Positions 17,530-26,538 of a stretch of DNA of 64,000 nt are shown piece by piece. Below the pieces are notes generated by a model. It saw only the letters and a list, made by a program, of their open reading frames with translations. It had not been told where the DNA came from and ran no database searches. Within the stretch, counting starts at the first letter, position 1. Every line of letters starts with the position of its first letter. The DNA comes from Chryseobacterium cucumeris (GTDB lineage Bacteria > Bacteroidota > Bacteroidia > Flavobacteriales > Weeksellaceae): contig NZ_CP068760.1 in the NCBI RefSeq assembly GCF_016775705.1, positions 3,658,001-3,722,000 of the forward strand. Reading direction: 5' to 3'. Position numbers and translations under genes: made by a program.

Positions 17530-18087
17530 TTATTTTTTCCATTCAAAAGTGTCCAGCAGATGTTTCATGTCATTTTTGATATAATTTACTGCGGGAGCAA
17601 GAGAGTCCGGTTTCGGTCTCGTATTAAAGTATAAGTAAGCAGTTACGAAGTGTTTCGTACTGTCTGTAATGTAAAACTGAAGATTAGAAGCGCTCTGCCC
17701 TTTCAGTTCATAGAAGTTCCCGTATACTTTCTTTTCAGGGTATTCGAAGGATTTTGTATCTATAGAACTGGCTTTGATGGTATGTTCATACACCATTTTT
17801 TCAGCTTCCTTGATATGGTCAGCAAAGTCGTTTTGTATCGGATAATAAGTAACGAAAAGCTTAGCTTTCATTTTCGGATAGTTCAGATAAAACCAGCAAG
17901 GTTTTTTGGCTGGCGTTATGGAAGCAAAGTCCGAATACTCAAAGGTATAGGCGCAATCGTTTTCAAACTTCTGGTATTTCGGTGGGGGATATTCAAGACG
18001 CAGTTCTCCATAAGGTTTTGGTGAAGGGTCTTTTCCACATGAAATTAAAAGCAGCGATACAAAAATAAAAATGACTTTTTTAATCAT
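17530..18087 (-). CDS. gldD: Gliding-motility/type IX secretion lipoprotein GldD
   Basis: A 185-residue lipoprotein with lipobox LLISC. The opening of the mature part, KPYGELRLEYPPPKYQKF, and the segment CWFYLNYPKMKAKLFVTYYP are characteristic of GldD. In Flavobacterium johnsoniae gldD is needed for gliding and is linked to the type IX secretion machinery. The ATG at 18087 is chosen because it starts the signal peptide. In Flavobacterium, ssb and gldE lie between mutY and gldD; here mutY is the direct neighbour and those two genes are absent from the window. Confidence 0.88.
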   Translation of the reverse strand: MIKKVIFIFVSLLLISCGKDPSPKPYGELRLEYPPPKYQKFENDCAYTFEYSDFASITPAKKPCWFYLNYPKMKAKLFVTYYPIQNDFADHIKEAEKMVYEHTIKASSIDTKSFEYPEKKVYGNFYELKGQSASNLQFYITDSTKHFVTAYLYFNTRPKPDSLAPAVNYIKNDMKHLLDTFEWKK

Positions 18088-18131
18088 TTTGCAAAAGTAC
18101 AAATTAGATTTCAGATTTCAGAAGACAAATT

Positions 18132-19166
18132 TCAGTCTTTCAGTGCGTTTTGAATGTAAATTTCCAAAGGCTTCGGAAAGGATTTTTCATGAGAGCCTTC
18201 AAGGTCTGTAATCTGGTATTGATTTTCAGCGATAAAATCATTCCATTGCTTTTCTGAAGTAACCTCAACATTCCATATTTCAATGCTTAAATTCTTATGG
18301 GTCAGTTTATGGGTAACTGTTTTTGAGCCTGTAATGAAGGGTTCCATATCGGAAGGAATAGCTGTGGGAAACTCAAATAATTTCTTCCATATGAAGTCAT
18401 CTGCTCTCTGACGGATCAGAAATTGTCCTTTTCTATGAACAAAATAATAGGTCAAAGCAAGATCTTCTGCTTTTACTTTTTTTGTTTTTACAGGATAATC
18501 TGAAATTTTTTGCATGGAAAATGCCAGACAATCTTCATTTACAGGGCATTCTCCGCACAGCGGATTTTTGGGTTTACAGATTTCCGAGCCGATATCCATC
18601 ATAGCCTGATTAAAGTCTCCTACATTTTCCGGCATTACCAGGGCGGCCAGTTCAGAAAAATAGGTAAACGCTCTTGAATTTGAAATATCAAAATCATCGG
18701 CAAAAAGACGGCTCAGAACACGGTAGAAATTTCCGTCAACAGCAGGCATTCTTCCCCCGAAGCAGATACTTGAAACCGCTGCTGCAGTATATTTCCCTAC
18801 TCCTTTCAGTTTTAAAATTTCTTCATATTCATGAGGAAAGACACCCTGATAATCGTTCATGATCTGTTGGGCCGCTTTGTGAATATTGATGGCTCTTGAA
18901 TAATATCCCAATCCTTTCCAATAGAGTAAAACTTCGTTTTCTTCAGCTTCCGCCAATGTTTTTACATCAGGAAATCTTTTAATAAAGTTATTATAATGAT
19001 TCAATCCCTGATTGATTCTCGTCTGTTGAAATACGATTTCACATATCCAGATTTTGTACGGATCTTTTGTCTGTCTGAAAGGCAGATCTCTTGCATTATT
19101 GCTGTACCACTCCAAAAGCCTGTTTCCTATATGAAGGAATTCTGAACCTGTTCTATTTTTTTCCAA
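18132..19166 (-). CDS. mutY: A/G-specific adenine glycosylase
   Basis: A 344-residue DNA-repair enzyme that removes adenine mispaired with 8-oxoguanine. The helix-hairpin-helix motif LKGVGKYTAAAVSSICFG leads to the catalytic aspartate in VDGNFYRVLSR. The 4Fe-4S cluster cysteines follow in the C-x6-C-x2-C-x5-C pattern of CKPKNPLCGECPVNEDC. The C-terminal part (about 230-344) is the NUDIX-like 8-oxoG recognition domain. It heads the operon with gldD and the PfkB kinase. Confidence 0.95.
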   Translation of the reverse strand: MEKNRTGSEFLHIGNRLLEWYSNNARDLPFRQTKDPYKIWICEIVFQQTRINQGLNHYNNFIKRFPDVKTLAEAEENEVLLYWKGLGYYSRAINIHKAAQQIMNDYQGVFPHEYEEILKLKGVGKYTAAAVSSICFGGRMPAVDGNFYRVLSRLFADDFDISNSRAFTYFSELAALVMPENVGDFNQAMMDIGSEICKPKNPLCGECPVNEDCLAFSMQKISDYPVKTKKVKAEDLALTYYFVHRKGQFLIRQRADDFIWKKLFEFPTAIPSDMEPFITGSKTVTHKLTHKNLSIEIWNVEVTSEKQWNDFIAENQYQITDLEGSHEKSFPKPLEIYIQNALKD

Positions 19167-19387
19167 AAACCAATCTTATTTTAAATCATTGAAGAGATCA
19201 TTTTCTCTTCATCCTGAACATTGTTTCTATGCTGCAAAGATAGGTTTATTTTATTTTTCCTGTTTTTGATGTTGAAGGAGTTTTTTTGTGAATCTGTTAT
19301 TGTATAAATTTAATTTTTTACTCTGATCTCTTCCTACTTAAATATATATGATTATAAAGTTAAAAAGGATTTCATCAATTAGTTTAT

Positions 19388-19933
19388 TTATCCTGATAAG
19401 ATTCTATCCAAATCAAGCTGTTTGAGCGATATTTTTTCAGAGGTCTCTTTTTGCATCCATTCTTCATCACCTGTTTTCGCACTTGTTCCTAAAGTTGCGA
19501 TGAATAATTTTTCAATAAATAAATCATTATTCTTGAAAAAAACGGGCATAACAATTTTTCGAGACGTATTTTGATACTGATCTGTGTAACCTAAAATTAA
19601 ATTGAAGATTTGTTTGTCTTTTGTATTAGTATCTATTTCTATAAAATCACAGTCAATGTTTTTTGTAAAAAATACTTTATTATCAGTTTGCGCTTTTAAA
19701 GTATAATCATTTGTGTTTTTTTCTATAATAATGAGATCATTTTTATCACTTTTATTAAAGTTAACTCTATAGTTTTTAGTTTGTGCTGAATTTGAATTAA
19801 AAGAAGAGGGTAGATCTTCTTCCTCCATATTTTCATTTAAATTTATTTTATCACTATTAATGGCTTTCCTATTATTTTCTTTACAACTAAAAAAGAAAAT
19901 GAGAGATAATAAAGTTAAAATGGGTTTCATCAT
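19388..19933 (-). CDS. Lipoprotein, candidate second immunity protein
   Basis: A 181-residue protein with a lipoprotein signal ending FFFSC. I recognise no domain. The mature part is acidic and asparagine-rich, with about residues 75-170 predicted as strands. It lies 46 bases downstream of the 316-residue lipoprotein gene and is strongly AT-rich, like that gene and the toxin half of the effector gene. Its position last in the effector cluster and its predicted periplasmic location suggest a role in protection against the effector, but this is inference. Downstream lies mutY after 221 bases. Confidence 0.65.
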   Translation of the reverse strand: MMKPILTLLSLIFFFSCKENNRKAINSDKINLNENMEEEDLPSSFNSNSAQTKNYRVNFNKSDKNDLIIIEKNTNDYTLKAQTDNKVFFTKNIDCDFIEIDTNTKDKQIFNLILGYTDQYQNTSRKIVMPVFFKNNDLFIEKLFIATLGTSAKTGDEEWMQKETSEKISLKQLDLDRILSG

Positions 19934-19979
19934 TGTCCATTATATTAATTTTCAAACATTTGGAAACAGTAAGGATTAT

Positions 19980-20930
19980 TTATTTAATTTTTTGTAATGG
20001 CATTTCATTATTTCCGGGGTTGATAAAATATATGGGATTTCCTGAAATAAAGTAATTGTCGTCTGATTTTTCAATGTAAATAACTCCCATCTCATCAGAA
20101 GAATCATTATATTTTATTTTAATTTTTTGATGATTAATTTCTTCAGCCTTTAATTTAGAATATTTATTTGTTGTTCCTTCTTCAGTAATATCCATAGAAA
20201 TATCTTCAAGGGAATTTACTATGATGTTAAAAATAGTTTTTGCTTCGTCTCTATTTGAAGCTTCAAAATGATATTTCCCTTTCCAAAAATCAATACTTGT
20301 TTTCGTAATATTATTATCTTTTGAGAAAGATTTTTGTTGTACTGAAGATATTTTGCCTGAAGAATTTATTTTATAATGTTCCCATTTTTCAACATTTGCT
20401 CCAGATTCATCTTCTACGATATCTAATAAATAAATTTCATTTTTATCAAGGTAATAATATTTTGTTTTTACAGTTAATGCTTCTGAAAAATTAAAAGATT
20501 GGTAAATAACAATCGAGTCAGTTATTGTTTTATTTTTTTCAATATACAATGTCGTTTGGTAACTTAAATCTGCATTATTGCTTTTAGGAATATTATTTTT
20601 AATGAATAGTTCTATATTAGAAGCCAGTTTTCCAATAATGTTTTTTTTATTTATTGAGTTTAATTTTTCATAATTGAATTTAATTTTAGATAGGGTACAT
20701 TTTGCATCATCTTCTTCAATTTGTTTTTCTGATCTATCAAAAAAAGTAGTTTTTAATTTACAAGTAGGATTGATAGAGCTTACAAAATTCAAATCAGAAA
20801 TTAACTTATCACCATTCCAATTTTTATCAATGGATATTTCTTGGGAGAAAGATGGTTTTGAAACATTCTCTTGCGTTTTTTTGCAAGAAAAAATACTTAA
20901 AAAAGATAATAAAATAATTAGGTTTTTCAT
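19980..20930 (-). CDS. Lipoprotein, candidate immunity protein of the adjacent effector
   Basis: A 316-residue lipoprotein (lipobox SIFSC) with no domain I recognise. Its ATG overlaps the stop of the effector gene by 4 bases, so the two are translationally coupled. Immunity proteins against peptidoglycan hydrolases must act in the periplasm, and a lipoprotein anchor fits. The region is markedly AT-rich: 20641-20700 has 9 G or C in 60 bases. Tight coupling, location and composition make it the best immunity candidate, but no sequence motif proves it. Confidence 0.7.
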   Translation of the reverse strand: MKNLIILLSFLSIFSCKKTQENVSKPSFSQEISIDKNWNGDKLISDLNFVSSINPTCKLKTTFFDRSEKQIEEDDAKCTLSKIKFNYEKLNSINKKNIIGKLASNIELFIKNNIPKSNNADLSYQTTLYIEKNKTITDSIVIYQSFNFSEALTVKTKYYYLDKNEIYLLDIVEDESGANVEKWEHYKINSSGKISSVQQKSFSKDNNITKTSIDFWKGKYHFEASNRDEAKTIFNIIVNSLEDISMDITEEGTTNKYSKLKAEEINHQKIKIKYNDSSDEMGVIYIEKSDDNYFISGNPIYFINPGNNEMPLQKIK

Positions 20931-23623
20931 TTTTCTTTAATTGTTTTTATAACACTACTATTAAAATTTCCGGAATGCAAATGACTATTGTGAAGGCTTC
21001 CCCCATTACCAGCTCTTTTTAGCTTCTGACAGTACTCATTTATACCCTTTAAAACTTCTGTAAAATGGAAAAATATTGCACTATCTATTACCTTTTGATC
21101 TTGCTCAACAATACCTAAATAAAGTGTATCTACACTTCTTCCATTACAATGTTCCTGACTTGGAAAGCTTGAACCTTCAGAAAAACAACTACCTGTTGTA
21201 GTTAGTTTGTATCCAGATTTAGCTAAATACCCAATAAATCCAGCAAAAGAATCTGCTCCAGTATACCTTCTTTGAGTTTTTGAAAATCTATAAGCAATAG
21301 AAACATCATCTTTTTTATAATTTAAACTATCTGGCATTTTAATTAATTCAACATTATTTTTTCCTGCTTTATATAATAGCCAAATGATTCCTTTTTTAGG
21401 ATGAGTTCCGTATTCTGCAATATCTCCATTTTCATATTTTACACGTCTAGATGTATTTCCTTCAGAAACATTTTGATCAGAAAGAACTTTTGAATGAGTA
21501 GGTTTAGTGTTATAAACTTGTCCAACACCCTTTTCTTTAGTCGTATGCCAATCTACAGTCGTTATTTCATGCTCATTTCCTTTTGAATCATGATAAACAT
21601 ATTTATATCTAGTTTCATTTCCTTCCTTTATTTTTTTAGGAATATGTTTTTCGATTTTGTTATCATGATATATATGATAAGTTACAATATCTTTTGCATT
21701 AACACTATCATTTTTTGTACTATTATTGCCGCATGTAAAAGTCATTGTTTTATTAGATCGCCCTAATTCTTCTACTTCTTTCAAAGCTTCTTCGAATTCC
21801 CAAACATAGGATTTTCCCTCTTTACCTTTATAAAATTGCTTTTTGCCATTTTTATCGATCCAAAATTCGTGTGTCTCTCTTTTGAACATTGAGTTGTCAT
21901 CATATGCATCTTTCGTACTATCATAAACAACATAATTTTTTTCAGAAGCATGGGCTGTTGAATTTGGATAGTTTACAGCTAAGTAAAGAGCAGTTCTATT
22001 TTTTAATAGATTTTTATACATTTTTTTCTTAAAATGTTTTTCAACGTAGTCTAATTGTTGTTCTGCACTTAATGACATCAAATGAGTTCTTGTTGTCCCA
22101 ATTTCCTCTGCTGCAGCTTTTCCAAATTGTATTAATCCAATATATTTGTATTTACTATTTTCATCAGGATTTTTCCAAAAAGTACCACATTTAGGGCTAA
22201 ATGAATATGCTGATTCTAGAGCTATAATTGTCATTAACCAATTTGCCCCTTCATAATTTTCTTGTGGTAGTTCTAAATTTTTAGCAATTTGCACTACTTT
22301 CTTTCTAAACTCACAACTTACTTTTCCTCCCCATACTAAATCTTTATACTGTTCCTGACATATACAACTTCCTGGTTTATCTGGGTTTTGCGTATTCTGC
22401 ACCACCACCGCACTCTTCACCTTCTCCATTTCCATCAGTCCATCCGAATTTACCCCAAATTTCTGAGATTCTGCAGAAAGATCTTTGGAGATAATTTCTA
22501 TAAAATAGTTTTGTGTATAGGAATTCAGATTGCCGATAGGAAAGCCTATTCCTTTTTCAGAACTCACTTTTGTAATGATAAATCCTGAGGTATCATATAC
22601 ATCGGCAGGAATTTTAATCATTGCACTTCTATAAACTTCATGAGTGGATGTGGAATCATATTTCCAGATGACATATTGGATGTGTTTTCCCACCATATTT
22701 TTGGAGTGAATTCTGACCCTAACTTTATCTCCTACAGCTACTTTGGAAAGCTCTTTTCCTGTATCATCAATGAAAACCGCTTCTATAATATTACCTTTAG
22801 GATCCGGCTGTTTGGGACCACCTTCTGGTCCGACAGGAAATTTTGGTGTGTGTTTCTCAGGCTGCGGCTTAGGTTTGGGTTGAGGTTGTCCCTTATAATC
22901 AGGGTTGACTACATCTACATTCACCTGGCTGGCTCCCTGAATTTGCCCTGAATAAGTGGCTGTAACATAATATTCATGATTCGCGCCTTCATTTCTGTCA
23001 CCTTTCATCAGAAACTGATTAGACATCTGACGAAGAATTTTTTCATCAGACATTAAATGAATAGATACTTCCGCAATTCCTTTTTCATTGACGCGAGCCT
23101 TATAGCTGCGGATGTGACGGTTGTTTTTGTTAATACCGGCATCGTGCCCTTTTCCAGGAGCGTCATCTTCCCAAAGGTGAAATTCAATTTCTTTATTAAA
23201 CATTGCGATGCAGTGAGCCTGCGCAATAAGAGTATCACGGTAGCTGGCCGTATTGAAATCTTTTGTTCCTCTGTTAAAGAGGACTACTTTATCAATCTTC
23301 GGAACCTTGTTGCTGATAGGAACTATTATAAGGCTGCCAGCCAGTTCCCTGGTAACAGGAAGGCCGGGTAAAATCCCTTTTTTAATTTCATACACCTTCA
23401 TTTGAAATTCTACTCCCAGCGCTATTTCTCCAAAGTTGTATGTCACTTTTTCACCGGTCTTGGGCTTTCCGGTGATGTCTTTCCAGCTTCCGTTTTTCTG
23501 TTTCTTATAAAGATACCATTCAAAGTCCCCATTCAGTACAAATGAAAGTACTGAAGGCTTTATTTCGTAGGAACATGTTGTTCCAACCCGAGGATTCTGA
23601 TCCCCGGCAATATTTCCTGTCAT
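20927..23623 (-). CDS. Probable T6SS effector: Ig-like modules + lysozyme-like domain + M15-like peptidase
   Basis: An 898-residue protein without a signal peptide. The first part (residues 1 to about 410) has beta-rich modules and a proline-rich linker (QPQPKPKPQPEKHTPKFP, about 240-260). From about residue 420 a new region begins at SCICQEQYKDL. It contains a lysozyme/transglycosylase-like segment (NYEGANWLMTIIALESAYSF, glutamate near residue 469, then IGLIQFGKAAAEEIG). The C terminus has an M15-like zinc pattern, SQEHCNGRSVD (about 820-830) and SLHNSHLHSG (about 875-885). It would cut both glycan and peptide parts of peptidoglycan. The gene neighbours tssBC and is coupled to a lipoprotein gene. 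Lack of a signal fits export through a contractile system. A cell-wall role independent of T6SS is the alternative. Confidence 0.72.
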   Translation of the reverse strand: MTGNIAGDQNPRVGTTCSYEIKPSVLSFVLNGDFEWYLYKKQKNGSWKDITGKPKTGEKVTYNFGEIALGVEFQMKVYEIKKGILPGLPVTRELAGSLIIVPISNKVPKIDKVVLFNRGTKDFNTASYRDTLIAQAHCIAMFNKEIEFHLWEDDAPGKGHDAGINKNNRHIRSYKARVNEKGIAEVSIHLMSDEKILRQMSNQFLMKGDRNEGANHEYYVTATYSGQIQGASQVNVDVVNPDYKGQPQPKPKPQPEKHTPKFPVGPEGGPKQPDPKGNIIEAVFIDDTGKELSKVAVGDKVRVRIHSKNMVGKHIQYVIWKYDSTSTHEVYRSAMIKIPADVYDTSGFIITKVSSEKGIGFPIGNLNSYTQNYFIEIISKDLSAESQKFGVNSDGLMEMEKVKSAVVVQNTQNPDKPGSCICQEQYKDLVWGGKVSCEFRKKVVQIAKNLELPQENYEGANWLMTIIALESAYSFSPKCGTFWKNPDENSKYKYIGLIQFGKAAAEEIGTTRTHLMSLSAEQQLDYVEKHFKKKMYKNLLKNRTALYLAVNYPNSTAHASEKNYVVYDSTKDAYDDNSMFKRETHEFWIDKNGKKQFYKGKEGKSYVWEFEEALKEVEELGRSNKTMTFTCGNNSTKNDSVNAKDIVTYHIYHDNKIEKHIPKKIKEGNETRYKYVYHDSKGNEHEITTVDWHTTKEKGVGQVYNTKPTHSKVLSDQNVSEGNTSRRVKYENGDIAEYGTHPKKGIIWLLYKAGKNNVELIKMPDSLNYKKDDVSIAYRFSKTQRRYTGADSFAGFIGYLAKSGYKLTTTGSCFSEGSSFPSQEHCNGRSVDTLYLGIVEQDQKVIDSAIFFHFTEVLKGINEYCQKLKRAGNGGSLHNSHLHSGNFNSSVIKTIKEK

Positions 23624-23635
23624 CGCTGATAGAAT

Positions 23636-23743
23636 TTAAATAGCTTTCAGTCGGAAGTTATTGGGACAGGTACTACTTTTCAGATTAAATTGTAGGAGAG
23701 GATGAAGGATTATATCCTCATACAGAGTTACATTCTTTTTCAT
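23636..23743 (-). CDS. Possible 35-residue leader ORF before the effector gene
   Basis: An ATG-initiated frame of 35 codons, beginning MKKNVTLYED and ending FRLKAI, stops 12 bases before the effector start. It lies just after a -7-like box. It has no recognised motif and could be chance; low confidence. Confidence 0.25.
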   Translation of the reverse strand: MKKNVTLYEDIILHPLLQFNLKSSTCPNNFRLKAI

Positions 23744-23767
23744 TTTGTTTTTGTGTTTGTTCAAAAA

Positions 23768-23775
23768 CAAAAGTA
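23768..23775 (-). promoter_or_regulatory. Putative -7 box of the effector transcript
   Basis: TACTTTTG on the minus strand matches TAnnTTTG, about 145 bases before the effector ATG. No clear -33 partner. It would let the effector-immunity cassette be expressed apart from tssBC. Confidence 0.4.
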
Positions 23776-23818
23776 AAAAAAATCATGATATAGTGATATA
23801 AAAAACCTGAATTTAAAG

Positions 23819-24289
23819 TTAATTCTTCTCAACAGAATATACCGGAGCCGCTTTTAACCACTGATACTTAAGGTTTCTGTCTTTGGCTATAAAACGATAC
23901 CCTTCAAGCTTCTTCAGATACACATACATAGAATCTGTATTTTTGATCTTTAATTTGTATTGAGATAAAAACAGCATTGGCATATCTACCATAGAATCTC
24001 TTACTGTTTTCAATACTTTTCCGGATTTTACTTTATAGAGATAGAATGATTTTCCGCGGCCTTTTGAACTGTCTGAAAGTTTTACCTCTGAACTTGCAAG
24101 TACGAGTTCACTTCCATCAAAACATTCATCTTCATTCATGATGTATGCTTTTCCTTCCTGACGTTCCTGTGCGAAAAGATCATTTTCGTAAGTGCCCGGA
24201 CTTTGGTATTTTTTTTCACAACTTATCAAAAGCACCATTGATAACATAGGTAAACCAATGATAAGTTTCTTATTCATATTCAATTTCAT
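23819..24289 (-). CDS. Lipoprotein between tssC and the effector gene
   Basis: A 156-residue lipoprotein with lipobox LLISC. I recognise no family. The mature part holds CFDGSELVLASSEVKL and a C-terminal segment rich in lysine and aromatic residues. The start at 24289 has an alternative four codons later (MNKKLIIG). It follows tssC across a terminator-like hairpin and precedes the effector. Bacteroidota T6SS loci encode lipoproteins (TssJ-like or TssQ); this could be such a part or another immunity factor, but the sequence alone does not decide. Confidence 0.6.
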   Translation of the reverse strand: MKLNMNKKLIIGLPMLSMVLLISCEKKYQSPGTYENDLFAQERQEGKAYIMNEDECFDGSELVLASSEVKLSDSSKGRGKSFYLYKVKSGKVLKTVRDSMVDMPMLFLSQYKLKIKNTDSMYVYLKKLEGYRFIAKDRNLKYQWLKAAPVYSVEKN

Positions 24290-24306
24290 AGGTGTTGGTT
24301 GAAAAA

Positions 24307-24335
24307 AAACCGATGTAATATTGCATCGGTTTTTG
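24307..24335 (-). terminator. Terminator after tssC
   Basis: On the minus strand CCGATGCAATATTACATCGG is an inverted repeat followed by nine T. It separates the tssBC transcript from the lipoprotein gene. Confidence 0.8.
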
Positions 24336-24355
24336 TTATGTAAAGTATGTTTATG

Positions 24356-25717
24356 TTACTCCTGAGTATATTCTGCATCCCATTCGTTACCATCATCTCC
24401 TTTGTGTCCGTCCAATTTAATAACGAAACTTTTTGTAGGGAAATAAGGGGTCATACGGATATCCAGCCATACTCTGTCTTTGTTTACTCTATCCTGCTCG
24501 AAACGAACAATTTTGAATTTCTCGATCAGCTTGTCCGGTCCTTTGATATTGTCAAGGAACGTTACAATCTGTCTTCTTAAATCGTCTTCGTTTTTAGCAT
24601 TCCAGTTTTCGAAAGCTCTTCTGTTAAGGAAATCAAGTAATACTTTGGTTACATAGTCGAATACACGAACTACGGAATACGTCTGAAGACCGATATTGTC
24701 TCCTGTAAATAAGGTCTTCGCTGAGAAAGCCATAATTTTTCCGTATTCGTTAACCATTGGTACAAGACCCATTTTTTCCAGCTGAGAAATTTCACTTTTC
24801 TTAAGCTCGAATTTTACAGCGTCTACTTCGTTGATATTACCATGTTTTTTACCTGCTGCTACCTGAGACATCAGTGTTTTATGGATTTTTCCTGCTAATG
24901 AAGTGGAAGGTGGAAGTTCTACGTTTTCTTCTTCCCCCACTTCTTCAGCTTTACCACGTCCTACCAGCCAGTTACACGTCATAATAACGTTACTTCTGTG
25001 AAGCTCACCTCCTGTAAGGTTGGCAGAGTGGAATAAGTCTACTACATCATCCGGCTTATCAAGGTTGGCGAAGTCTGTAACCATCATTACTTTGTTTTCG
25101 TTACAGATTTTTGCCCACTTCTCGATGACCTTGTTTGATCCTAAATATCCAGGTATGGCAAGGATTGAGTAGTTATCTCTAAGGTCAAGACGATCATAAT
25201 AATTTTTGAATTCTTCTGAAATAGCATCAATGAACAGAGGATTATCCAGATCGGAAACCTGCTCAAGGCTTGCATTGACGATACTTACGTTATCCACTTT
25301 ATCCAATTCTGTATTTTTGTAGAATTGCGCTACTGTTCTGTAGTTGGTCTCCAGCATGCGAACAGCATCCAGTGTATTTTTTAAGTTTTTCTTTAAATTC
25401 TCGTCGGCCTGTTGTGCTTTACTTTTGCACGTATCAGCCATTTTATCAGCAGATTCGCTACCTTCTAAAAGGTTTACCCAAAGGTTGATCTTCTGAAGAA
25501 GTTCTTTTCTTTCTTCTGCTTTATTGCTATCGTTCAGGAAGATTTCTTTTCTTGCCTTTCTTGTGGGGTTCATATTGGCAATACCGTCTACAACGGATTC
25601 AACAAAGCCAAATCCTCCCATTTTATTGAGCTCTGCAAGCGGGTTACCCTTCGGCTGCCCTGCGTGTTGCTGCTGACCCTGCTGCTGGCTTTCTTGTGCC
25701 TGTAATTTGCTATCCAT
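24356..25717 (-). CDS. tssC: T6SS contractile sheath large subunit (Bacteroidota type)
   Basis: A 453-residue sheath protein of the TssC/VipB group as found in subtype iii systems (DUF5458-like). A glutamine-rich N terminus is followed by a helical region and then sheath-core segments such as NYSILAIPGYLGSNKVIEKW and the FTGDNIGLQTYSVVRVFDYV region near residues 330-350. The C-terminal FPTKSFVIKLDGHKG completes the family. The protein assembles with TssB into the sheath whose contraction fires the inner tube. tssB lies 20 bases upstream. None of the other core genes (hcp, vgrG, baseplate, tssH) are in the window. Confidence 0.88.
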   Translation of the reverse strand: MDSKLQAQESQQQGQQQHAGQPKGNPLAELNKMGGFGFVESVVDGIANMNPTRKARKEIFLNDSNKAEERKELLQKINLWVNLLEGSESADKMADTCKSKAQQADENLKKNLKNTLDAVRMLETNYRTVAQFYKNTELDKVDNVSIVNASLEQVSDLDNPLFIDAISEEFKNYYDRLDLRDNYSILAIPGYLGSNKVIEKWAKICNENKVMMVTDFANLDKPDDVVDLFHSANLTGGELHRSNVIMTCNWLVGRGKAEEVGEEENVELPPSTSLAGKIHKTLMSQVAAGKKHGNINEVDAVKFELKKSEISQLEKMGLVPMVNEYGKIMAFSAKTLFTGDNIGLQTYSVVRVFDYVTKVLLDFLNRRAFENWNAKNEDDLRRQIVTFLDNIKGPDKLIEKFKIVRFEQDRVNKDRVWLDIRMTPYFPTKSFVIKLDGHKGDDGNEWDAEYTQE

Positions 25718-25737
25718 GATTTAATGTAAGTCTTTAA

Positions 25738-26184
25738 TTATTTTTCAAGTTCTTGTGCCACTTCTTTCAATACCTCTATGAACGCCGCTCTTGTCTGATC
25801 GTTCTCCAGCATATTGCGCAGAATTTTGTTTGTTTTCAGCTGACGTACTATTTTATTGTACTGCTCCTGTTCCATGCTCAATTGCTGCAGATAATCTGAC
25901 TTCTGAGTAAGGCTTTTAGGGGTAAAGTCTCCAAGGTTTTGAAAACGGAATTCTTCTTCTACCACTCCACCATCTTCTGTTTCGTGCTGTACCGATACTG
26001 AAGGCTGGAAATGTCTGAAAACGTCTTCCACTGTTTTTAACCCTGTTACGATTTCAGGGGTATAAGACTCTTCTGTTGTAAGCTGGCTTACTATCAGTGA
26101 TTTATTTTCCTGTATTTCCTGAATAGCTTCATTAGCGTCTACTTTTACCTCGTTTCCGCCAACACCATAATTAAACATTGCCAT
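25738..26184 (-). CDS. tssB: T6SS contractile sheath small subunit (Bacteroidota type)
   Basis: A 148-residue protein, starting MAMFNYGVGGNEVKVDANEA, which is the hallmark start of Bacteroidota TssB/VipA proteins. A frame extends 54 codons upstream, but that part has no sheath character, and the family length supports the ATG at 26184. TssB pairs with TssC in the sheath. It is the first gene of the tssBC operon, divergent from the gene at 26539. Confidence 0.87.
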   Translation of the reverse strand: MAMFNYGVGGNEVKVDANEAIQEIQENKSLIVSQLTTEESYTPEIVTGLKTVEDVFRHFQPSVSVQHETEDGGVVEEEFRFQNLGDFTPKSLTQKSDYLQQLSMEQEQYNKIVRQLKTNKILRNMLENDQTRAAFIEVLKEVAQELEK

Positions 26185-26538
26185 ATTATTGTTATTTTGA
26201 GATTTACTATTTTGGTTTGGATCTGTCCTCGAGTAATTTACCGATGAATCAAATAAATTACCAATCCAATGTTTAAATTTAAAAAAAAACTGTAACATAC
26301 AAAATTTTACTAAGATTTTTCTTGGATCATCTAAATTCTTCTGCATTTATTCAACATAAAATCACCGTATTACGATATCACTAAGCTATGAAAAAATAAA
26401 TAAAGTCTTCCAAGAAAAATAAAATAAAATTTTTGTCCGCTTTACTCTTTTAAAAACATGTCTGATAAATGTTAAAATAAGAATTGCTAAGATTTTACAA
26501 AAAATTATTCTTTATATTTAAACAAAGTGAACAGTGTC
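26185..26538. promoter_or_regulatory. Divergent intergenic region, tssBC and the gene at 26539
   Basis: 354 bases without a supported gene. On the plus strand TATATTTA at 26513-26520 fits a -7 box 19 bases before the ATG at 26539. The tssB side is AT-rich with several weak TTTG/TAnnTTTG-like sites, none decisive. Confidence 0.5.

Noticed and set aside
22640..22951. Plus-strand frame of 103 codons over the effector gene
   Set aside because: Antisense to the N-terminal half of the effector, no features.
26185..26346. N-terminal extension of tssB to 26346
   Set aside because: The extra 54 residues have no sheath character and the family starts at MAMFNYG.
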